Shown piece by piece: positions 35,074-40,661 of a DNA stretch of 40,661 bases. Numbering within the stretch: position 1 is the stretch's first letter; every line of letters starts with the position of its first letter. The stretch lies in the NCBI RefSeq assembly GCF_019966495.1, contig NZ_JAIMIA010000039.1, positions 1 through 40,661 on the forward strand, given 5' to 3'. The stretch comes from Tateyamaria pelophila. GTDB lineage: Bacteria; Pseudomonadota; Alphaproteobacteria; Rhodobacterales; Rhodobacteraceae. A program made the position numbers and the translations under genes. Under the pieces are notes generated by a model. That model had not been told where the DNA came from and made no database searches. It saw only the letters and a program-made list of their open reading frames with translations.

Positions 35074-35394
35074 ATGAAAGACTTCGTTGACGGCACGGCC
35101 TTTAATAACGAACAAGGCAATCGTGCACGTAAACTTTTTGCAGCCGTAGTATTGGCTGCGCTTGACGACGCAATTGCGGACGACAAGAAATATGGCAATG
35201 GTCCCGAGCAGATTGCCCGCTGGGCGCGGTCGCGGGATGGCCGTGAAGTGTTGAGCTGCGCAGGCATCGACCCCAATGAACGGGTCGTGAATGGCCTTAT
35301 GGAATTCGTGGGCAAAGGTGTTCGGACATCTGTTGCGCTTAGCCGCGAGGAATCTGAGCGTCGCAACGCAGCCCAGCAAGCCGAAGCAGCCTAA
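35074..35394 (+). CDS. small conserved protein, DUF6280-like
   Basis: This 106-residue soluble protein begins MKDFVDGTAFNNEQGNRARK. It has a hydrophobic helix LFAAVVLAALDDAIADDKKYG, a WARSRDGREVLSCAGIDPNE centre and an acidic/Ala tail. I associate it with a small Rhodobacteraceae-restricted family (DUF6280) from memory; the function is unknown. It has no signal peptide or membrane helix. AAGGA is found about eight bases before the start, and a strong terminator follows, so it is a single-gene unit. Being this conserved and alone, it may have a core cell role in the group. Confidence 0.85.
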   Translation: MKDFVDGTAFNNEQGNRARKLFAAVVLAALDDAIADDKKYGNGPEQIARWARSRDGREVLSCAGIDPNERVVNGLMEFVGKGVRTSVALSREESERRNAAQQAEAA

Positions 35395-35415
35395 ATATTA
35401 TTGAGACAAAACTGA

Positions 35416-35451
35416 ATGAAACGCGCCCCGTTCCGGGCGCGTTTCATTTTT
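35416..35451 (+). terminator. intrinsic terminator after the DUF6280-like gene
   Basis: ATGAAACGCGCCC (35416-35428) pairs perfectly with GGGCGCGTTTCAT (35435-35447), a 13-bp stem with a 6-base loop, followed by a T-run 35447-35451. On the minus strand a weaker T-rich stretch also follows, so it may serve the convergent PopZ-like gene too. Confidence 0.9.
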
Positions 35452-35493
35452 GCGAGATAGATATGGATAAGGGACGCGGCGCAAGTTCCGCGT

Positions 35494-36381
35494 CTACTCA
35501 AGGTCTTCCGCAGCCAAAGCCCGGTGCAACTCGCGTCGCACCAATTTGCGCACATTGCGGGTAATGCGTTCGCCCAAGACACCTTGCAGCTCTTGACGGA
35601 CAATCTCGCTGACCAGCTCTCTAAGCGCATCTTCGTCCAGAACACGACCGTCCGTCGAAAATGCGGACAGTTCAGCGTCGGGCTTTGCGTCCAACTCCTC
35701 GGTTTCCTTGGGCATCGCATCGGCTATATCCCTGTCATGGGCGAGCGCGGCGACATCTTCGGCATCAGCGTCGTTTTGGATGTCTGCCTCGTCCCAATCC
35801 ATCGCAGGCGGTTCAGTGCCCGCATATGCATCTGTTCCGGCCTGATCAGGCTCCCATTCCTCGGCGCGGCCCGCGATCAGTGTTTCAAGTGCCGCGATCT
35901 TTGCACCGAGAGTTTCAGGTGCATCCGCCGCGTCGTCAGCAACTTGTTCGGCATCAACGCGCGTCTCCAAATCCTTGAAATCAACTGCATCTACCTCAAG
36001 ATCAGCGTCGGAGGTTGACGCAGTATCGTCGATACTCTCGCCCGAAGCGTCCTCGGATCGGCCAAGCTGACCATCCAAAAGGAACGGGGCTGCGATGTGT
36101 TTATCGGTACAAGGCTCATCGTCGACATCGGCACTGTCTGCCCGACTCTCCTCTGCTACGATTGTCTGCGTACTATCGCCCTGCCCCGTGCTCTCGATCA
36201 ACGGATCAGGCTTGGGTATTCTGTCATCTGCAACCCTTAGCGAAGGTGTCAAAACAAGCCGATCCGGTGCCGATTGTTCTTGCGTCGGCACAGTTGGATC
36301 GGATCGTTTTTCATCGGAAACCAGACGGCGGATGGACGAAAGTATGTCCTCCACCTCGGAGTTGGTCATTGGATCAGACAT
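35494..36381 (-). CDS. PopZ/DUF2497-like polar organising protein
   Basis: This 295-residue acidic protein has the PopZ layout: a short conserved N-terminal helix (MTNSEVEDILSSIRRLVSDE, residues 5-24), a long disordered Asp/Glu-rich middle (about 25-240), and a C-terminal helical oligomerisation domain (LDEDALRELVSEIVRQELQG, then ITRNVRKLVRREL). In Caulobacter PopZ assembles a polymer at the pole that anchors ParB-parS. The proteins of this group are very divergent, so the role is inferred from layout. It is the last gene of a pcm-tolC run; in many alphaproteobacteria a DUF2497 gene follows tolC and precedes valS, but here valS is elsewhere. Confidence 0.72.
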   Translation of the reverse strand: MSDPMTNSEVEDILSSIRRLVSDEKRSDPTVPTQEQSAPDRLVLTPSLRVADDRIPKPDPLIESTGQGDSTQTIVAEESRADSADVDDEPCTDKHIAAPFLLDGQLGRSEDASGESIDDTASTSDADLEVDAVDFKDLETRVDAEQVADDAADAPETLGAKIAALETLIAGRAEEWEPDQAGTDAYAGTEPPAMDWDEADIQNDADAEDVAALAHDRDIADAMPKETEELDAKPDAELSAFSTDGRVLDEDALRELVSEIVRQELQGVLGERITRNVRKLVRRELHRALAAEDLE

Positions 36382-36456
36382 TTCATTTCACTCTCGCCTC
36401 AGCGTTCAGATTACATGCTGAAAGAGAGTCGCACAACAGGATGCGAAAAAGCCTAA

Positions 36457-37887
36457 TTAATCTGGAACCTGAATTGACCTCAACACACGGTCAAGCTGTC
36501 TGCCTTGGGGAGATAGTATCGTCGGGCCGTTCTTGACCAGATTATAGTATGCAGCCGGATCATAAATTTGCACCGGTAAGCGCAACCTCTGCGCTGTCAA
36601 GTACCCCAAGGATTCGAGGACCTCATAGGTCGCCGTAAACTGACCTGCCTGTGCCGAGATCAATGTTGTCCGCGCATCCAGCAAGGTCTGTTCCGCGTCC
36701 AGAACATCCAGCGTTGTCCGAGCACCAAGGTTGGCCTCTTCGCGCACGCCCAGGAACGCCACTTCAGCGGCCCGAACCGCCTCACGCGAAGACACAAGCA
36801 CGGCGCGCGCGGCAATTACGCCCGAAATCGCGTCAACCACATCCTGCTGCACGTCTTGAAGCACAGTATATTGGCTACCGCGCGCCGCATCCCGGGACGC
36901 ATATGCGCGCCGTTGCCGGGCGCTCAACTCGCCACCGCGATAAATCGGACCGCCAAAGTTCAGAGAAACGGAACCGGTATCCGCTTTACCGTCACTGTTC
37001 CATGTTTCCTCGGTCCGCAGAACTCCTGACAGTGAAACTGTCGGATACATGTCACGCCCCGCCGCCAATGCAACCAACTCTGTTGCCGCAACGTCATGTC
37101 TCGCCTGAATTACATCCGGGTGATTGCGCACCGCGATGGCCTGTGCGCTCTCGATATCGGTATCGACAACCGGCAAAGTCGGAACGGATGTCAGCACGCC
37201 CGGCGCACGCCCTACGACATTCGTGTACTCCGCCTGCGCCCGAGTCAGGTCGCGCCGCGCGACGGCAAGGAAACTGCGCGCGTCTTCAAGAGCAGCTTCG
37301 GCTTGCGCCACGTCTGTACGCGTCACTTCGCCGACTTCAAACCGATCTCGTGCAGCCTGCAGTTCCTCTTGTAGCAAACGCAGGTTGTTGATCCGCAATT
37401 CAACAAATTCTTGCTGCCGGAACACTTCGAAATAGGCGAAGACCGCGCGCAGGAAAACGCTTTGCTCAACCTGCAAAAGCGACGCACGGGTCGAAAGCAC
37501 CAATTCCTTGGAAGCATCAACGCGGAACTGATCCGCACCGAAATCATACAACTGCCATGCGGCGCTTAAACTGAGCCCAGATGTTGTTTCGCCGATATCT
37601 TGTGTACGGGCCCCTTCGGCGGAGGACCGGACGTTACCAAACTGACGGGTGAAGTTACCGGACCAAGAAATAATCGGCCTCAACAACGAGCCCGCGATGG
37701 CTACATCTTCGTCCGCAGCGCGGAGCAAAGCACGGTTTTGCTCCAGGAGTCCGCTTTGCGTGTAAGCGCCAACCAATGCATCCGCCAAGGTATCCGCTTT
37801 TGCCTGCGGCGATTGCAGTCCTACCGTCAATACACTTGCAACCATGGCAATCCGCCCGATGGCTCGCCATTCAGTTTTAAGTTTCAT
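36457..37887 (-). CDS. tolC: TolC family outer membrane channel
   Basis: This 476-residue TolC-type outer membrane efflux/secretion protein has a signal peptide (MVASVLTVGLQSPQAKA within the first 31 residues). It contains the duplicated coiled-coil and strand pattern of the family. Recognisable pieces are LSLSAAWQLYDFGADQFRVD near 105-125, TRTDVAQAEAALEDA near 187-201, and ARTTLDVLDAEQTLLDARTT near 390-409. It forms a trimeric channel used by type I secretion and RND efflux systems. It could export the RTX enzyme of this window. The gap to pcm upstream is only 45 bases. Confidence 0.93.
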   Translation of the reverse strand: MKLKTEWRAIGRIAMVASVLTVGLQSPQAKADTLADALVGAYTQSGLLEQNRALLRAADEDVAIAGSLLRPIISWSGNFTRQFGNVRSSAEGARTQDIGETTSGLSLSAAWQLYDFGADQFRVDASKELVLSTRASLLQVEQSVFLRAVFAYFEVFRQQEFVELRINNLRLLQEELQAARDRFEVGEVTRTDVAQAEAALEDARSFLAVARRDLTRAQAEYTNVVGRAPGVLTSVPTLPVVDTDIESAQAIAVRNHPDVIQARHDVAATELVALAAGRDMYPTVSLSGVLRTEETWNSDGKADTGSVSLNFGGPIYRGGELSARQRRAYASRDAARGSQYTVLQDVQQDVVDAISGVIAARAVLVSSREAVRAAEVAFLGVREEANLGARTTLDVLDAEQTLLDARTTLISAQAGQFTATYEVLESLGYLTAQRLRLPVQIYDPAAYYNLVKNGPTILSPQGRQLDRVLRSIQVPD

Positions 37888-37932
37888 TTCCTTTTGCCCT
37901 CTATCTTTTTTGTCGCACGGCAGCCGGTTATC

Positions 37933-38586
37933 CTACAGTAGGAAGGCATCGCGTTTTTCGAAACCTCTCAAAACGGGCGCTCCTGCATTGAATGCGCGGC
38001 GCCAAGAGATCCGATCGCCTGTTTTGTATCCGACACGCACTTCCCCTAAAGCACCGTCCATAAACAGACAAATAATGCGACCACCGTCCTTGATTTGGTC
38101 AATTATGTCCTTCGGTACACGACCAACGCCGCCCTGAATCATGATAACGTCATACGGACCATGTTCTTTCGCGCCCGTGGCAAGAGGGCCACAGTGAGTG
38201 ATCACGTTGTCGGCGCCCGCCGTCATCAACACTTCCGGCGCCTCGCGCGCCATGTCCTCGTCTTCCTCAAGTGCGACAACAGCTTCGGCCATGTGGGCAA
38301 TAACGGCAGAGGAATAGCCCAGTCCCGATCCGATATCGAGAACCAGATCGTTCGGCGCGATGTCGATGGCATCTAGCATCTTGGCAAATGTACGGGGTTC
38401 CAGCATGACCCGCCCCCCGCCCAAAGCAAGATTTTCGCCCATATAGGCCGCCTCTCGCTGCGCGGCGGGCACAAACTCTTCGCGACGCACCGATAACATC
38501 GCTTCGATGATCGGAAACTTTGTGACATCCGACGGACGGACCTGAGTATCGACCATCATAGTGCGGCGTGCGGGAAAATCTGTCAT
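37933..38586 (-). CDS. pcm: protein-L-isoaspartate O-methyltransferase
   Basis: This 217-residue SAM-dependent methyltransferase of the PCMT family repairs isoaspartyl residues in damaged proteins. The SAM-binding motif I is VLDIGSGLGYSSAVIA (about residues 81-96). MLEPRTFAKMLDAIDI and YDVIMIQGGVGRVPKDIIDQ are typical of the alphaproteobacterial branch, whose members may have other targets. MTDFPARRTMMVDTQVRPSD is the customary N-terminus, so 38586 is chosen; an upstream in-frame ATG at 38601 adds five residues. It is directly upstream of tolC on the same strand and likely co-transcribed. Confidence 0.9.
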   Translation of the reverse strand: MTDFPARRTMMVDTQVRPSDVTKFPIIEAMLSVRREEFVPAAQREAAYMGENLALGGGRVMLEPRTFAKMLDAIDIAPNDLVLDIGSGLGYSSAVIAHMAEAVVALEEDEDMAREAPEVLMTAGADNVITHCGPLATGAKEHGPYDVIMIQGGVGRVPKDIIDQIKDGGRIICLFMDGALGEVRVGYKTGDRISWRRAFNAGAPVLRGFEKRDAFLL

Positions 38587-38740
38587 TGCAGCTAAACTCA
38601 TTCGTTCATTATCCTGATTGCAGGTGTGCCATATCGCGCGCGCTTGGGCAACGTGGGATAATCGCGAAATAACGACCGTTTCAAAGCGAGACCCTTGCAC
38701 GGGTTAACCGAATGGTCTATCGCCTTCAATGCACCAAGGC

Positions 38741-38814
38741 GGCGAGTTGGCGGAGTGGTGACGCAGCGGATTGCAAATCCGTGAACAGGGGTTCGATTCC
38801 CCTACTCGCCTCCA
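38741..38814 (+). tRNA. tRNA-Cys (anticodon GCA)
   Basis: GGCGAGT (38741-38747) pairs with ACTCGCC (38804-38810), followed by T and an encoded CCA. The anticodon loop TTGCAAA gives GCA. The T-arm is AGGGGTTCGATTCCCCT. The 74-nt length is normal. It lies just outside an integrase gene that points at it, so its 3' end is the likely attachment site of the element. Confidence 0.96.
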
Positions 38815-38841
38815 AGTGTTTTCAGTGACTTGCGCCATTTC

Positions 38842-38881
38842 TTGCCTCCATCAATATGGACCGTTTACAGCCCCGTTTACA
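38842..38881. repeat. short repeats between tRNA-Cys and the integrase
   Basis: TTGCCTCCA at 38842-38850 resembles the tRNA 3' end TCGCCTCCA at 38806-38814. The word CCGTTTACA occurs twice, 38861-38869 and 38873-38881, twelve bases apart. These could be integrase core- or arm-type binding sites within the attachment site. Confidence 0.35.
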
Positions 38882-39989
38882 ATTTTGTTGCCATTTTGGT
38901 CTTTAGAGCCGCTTCGAGGGCATTTCGAACGCGATCAGTTTCATCTGGCGAGACGACTGCGTAATGCTCAATAACCTGCGCCGCATATCGAATACTCCAA
39001 GCCATATGAGAAGCGATGTCGTTGAGTCCCAGCCCGGCCTCCAGAAGCCTTGTCGCGGCCGTGCCTCGAGCATCATATAGGCGCAAATCGTAACCTTTGA
39101 CTTCAGGGGTCAATGGCAAAATTCTGCTGCGCCAACGGCTAACCGCTTTCGACGCACTTTCAGAACTTAGGGCCTGTCCGTTGTCACCGACCAAAATCAG
39201 CATTCGGTCACGAGGCGTCTTTTCCAACAACTCCTCAAGTTTCCGCGACACGGGAATGGTCGCAAGCCTTTTTCGCTTACTTGTTCTAACTTGAATACGC
39301 CTTCCTTGCGGGGTTTGCTTGACATGCGCCCAAGTGAGTTTCGACAAGTCCCCAGGTCTCAACCCTGTTTCACAAGCTGCTACTAAGATGCGTTGCGCAT
39401 ATTCTGGTGAATTTGAACAAAAGAGGTCAATATCTTCAAGTGTCCAAACAATTTCTGCCCTATTCGGCGCATAGTACTTTGGCAGTTTGTGACAGTAGTG
39501 AATCTTTAACTTACTCTTAGTGACAGCCCAATTCAAAAGTCGTGTAGCCGTATTTGAAGCGTCGTAGTGCTGCTTGGGTGAGTGCTCCCATTTATCACAC
39601 CACTCGATAACCTCGCCTCTGGCGTCAGCCTCTTCGAACATTGCAACAGGATCACTCTTGAACCCCTCAGAAAACCTAAGGCACCATTTTCTGTAATCCG
39701 CCTGAGTTCTAGGAGACTTGGTTGACACAGCTAAGCTTGAAAGAAAGTCGTCCACCAGCTTCGGCGTCAAGTATTCCATGGGCTTTTTTTTCGGCTGCTC
39801 ACAGGCGCCAGCAAATGCGATAAGAAACTCGTGGCACGACGGGCTGTGCTCGGGAGCCTCCCAAAATTTGGGGCCTCCGCGCCAAGCATAAAAATGAAAC
39901 TTGGTTCCTGATTTAGTTTTACGGCGCACTCTGTGGACACCTTTTGGTAGTTTATGCACTAGCTTTCCTCGCCCTTCTTTGTTCGACAA
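38877..39989 (-). CDS. int: tyrosine recombinase (integrase) of an integrative element
   Basis: This 370-residue protein has a SAM-like core-binding part (about 70-165) and a catalytic part (about 180-350). The catalytic residues seen are R211 in CETGLRPGDL, Lys near 238-240 in TSKRKR, R308 in YDARGTAATRLLEAG, W331 and nucleophile Tyr343 in VIEHYAVV. The usual His of HxxR is Tyr305 and the next His position is Trp331, as in Cre. A basic N-terminus (residues 1-30) could bind arm sites. Sequence here is visibly lower in GC than to the left, consistent with transferred DNA. It ends 62 bases from the tRNA-Cys, so integration at that tRNA is likely. Confidence 0.92.
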   Translation of the reverse strand: MSNKEGRGKLVHKLPKGVHRVRRKTKSGTKFHFYAWRGGPKFWEAPEHSPSCHEFLIAFAGACEQPKKKPMEYLTPKLVDDFLSSLAVSTKSPRTQADYRKWCLRFSEGFKSDPVAMFEEADARGEVIEWCDKWEHSPKQHYDASNTATRLLNWAVTKSKLKIHYCHKLPKYYAPNRAEIVWTLEDIDLFCSNSPEYAQRILVAACETGLRPGDLSKLTWAHVKQTPQGRRIQVRTSKRKRLATIPVSRKLEELLEKTPRDRMLILVGDNGQALSSESASKAVSRWRSRILPLTPEVKGYDLRLYDARGTAATRLLEAGLGLNDIASHMAWSIRYAAQVIEHYAVVSPDETDRVRNALEAALKTKMATKL

Positions 39990-40206
39990 GGCTCAGCCCT
40001 GTATTTTTTTTTCTTTCATTATCTACCTCTAAGCCGAGGCCTTGTATTTGGTTCAAGCGGTGTCGGACTAGATACGGATCATAGTAACAAGGCCTTCCAG
40101 GAACCGGTTGAACTCTCATTTCTGCGCACCATTTGTGAAACGAAGAATTTGGCCCCGAGTAACCAAGCATCTTGGCCAATTCCGTTTTGTGAATGAGCTG
40201 AATCAT
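39952..40206 (-). CDS. small excisionase-like DNA-binding protein
   Basis: This 84-residue protein starts MIQLIHKTELAKMLGYSGPN at 40206. It has an AlpA/excisionase-style winged helix (KTELAKMLGYSG..SSFHKWCAEM, then GRPCYYDPYLV). The basic tail reads ERKKNTGLSLVEQRRARKASA. It overlaps the integrase start by 38 bases on the same strand, the usual place for a recombination directionality factor. GGAA lies eight bases before the chosen ATG; longer in-frame starts exist at 40233 and 40257 but have poor ribosome binding sites. The assignment rests on fold pattern and context, not on strong sequence identity. Confidence 0.6.
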   Translation of the reverse strand: MIQLIHKTELAKMLGYSGPNSSFHKWCAEMRVQPVPGRPCYYDPYLVRHRLNQIQGLGLEVDNERKKNTGLSLVEQRRARKASA

Positions 40207-40661
40207 CTGAGATTCCAAAAAGGACACAGTCATCACGGCTCTTGATGCTCCGCCCATTCCCCAGACTTCCGCACTTTTTCAACTTCTTGAATACTGTGCT
40301 GAAATGGGGGTGCTTGAGAAACCACCCAATCGAACGGCCAGAGCCTCCATTCTCTTAGAAAGAGTGTTGTCAAAGTCTTGAATTTTCGGTTTCCGGAGGC
40401 TCCGCACCAGGTAATAACTCGAATGAAATCTGACGAAGAAAACTGTGTGGAACACCTCTTACTGGTTTGGCACATACTCATTCCAAACCTATTCCGCTTG
40501 AAATTCTTAGAATATCGTACGTCGCTATCTTTTGCTCGGACGTCTGCAGCGCGACAAACAAGATGAGAATCCAGCGTCAATCAGCCGACATTCCCCAAGT
40601 GGCCTGCCATCTGACGCGAAGATCGCCTGATCAGGCCTGCGGATCAAGTATCTTTTACCTC
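40207..40661. other. right edge of window inside the integrative element
   Basis: About 450 bases without a recognised gene. Open frames on both strands (minus 40233-40580 and plus 40378-40566) lack motifs. The promoter of the excisionase-like/integrase pair should be here. A 12-bp palindrome GCCTGATCAGGC lies at 40625-40636. Base composition rises in GC from about 40570. Confidence 0.35.

Noticed and set aside
1-40661. CRISPR array, toxin-antitoxin pair or restriction system
   Set aside because: Read for regular spaced repeats and for small paired genes on both strands; none was found within the window.

Overview
The window looks like chromosomal DNA of a marine alphaproteobacterium of the Rhodobacteraceae (Roseobacter group). 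The basis is protein character and gene order: a PutR-type Lrp regulator divergent from a PutA without an N-terminal DNA-binding domain, a pcm-tolC-PopZ/DUF2497-like run, a small DUF6280-like protein, a valyl-tRNA synthetase with a long internal insertion, and GC-rich third codon positions. This is inference from remembered families; no search was run.

Layout. Positions 1-6050 are an accessory-looking stretch: a RadC-type protein, two abutting degraded transposases (IS3-type and IS6-type), a large RTX glycoside hydrolase family 16 enzyme probably exported by type I secretion, a tRNA-Leu(UAA), and a degenerate copy of the 5' half of that tRNA. Positions 6095-16712 hold a TPR lipoprotein-like or periplasmic protein, putR/putA (proline catabolism), a rhomboid protease overlapping a GFA-fold protein, an inositol monophosphatase, a zinc-free MDR oxidoreductase, a MetR-like LysR regulator divergent from metF, and a hotdog thioesterase. 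Positions 16742-23588 hold an orphan molybdenum hydroxylase large subunit (AYRGAGR, CODH form II type) translationally overlapping a DUF2235 hydrolase, then valS. Positions 24152-33828 carry a crotonase, two PLP aminotransferases, a small membrane protein, an MsbA-like ABC exporter, a glycosyltransferase of the TIGR04283 type, ygfZ, and an amidohydrolase overlapping a COG0523/CobW GTPase. Positions 34291-38601 hold efp, the DUF6280-like gene, and the pcm-tolC-PopZ-like run. From the tRNA-Cys (38741-38814) to the right edge the window enters an integrative element: a tyrosine recombinase reading towards the tRNA, preceded by a small excisionase-like gene. Its other end is outside the window.

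How parts may work together. PutR probably senses proline and controls putA through a 9-bp inverted repeat between them. The LysR protein probably controls metF. The amidohydrolase and the COG0523 GTPase share a 4-bp stop/start overlap, which suggests metal delivery to the enzyme. TolC could be the outer-membrane channel for the RTX enzyme, but no dedicated type I ABC/adaptor pair is present. Three copies of one GC-rich hairpin module sit immediately 3' of three genes in the same orientation relative to each gene and look like a dispersed terminator family.

No unambiguous new defence or biosynthetic system is visible. The most distinctive items are the GH16 enzyme with Asp at the usual acid/base Glu, the lone form II CoxL-like subunit coupled to a DUF2235 hydrolase, the amidohydrolase-GTPase pair, the terminator family, the run of three 3-nt-loop hairpins after ygfZ, and the tRNA-Cys element edge.
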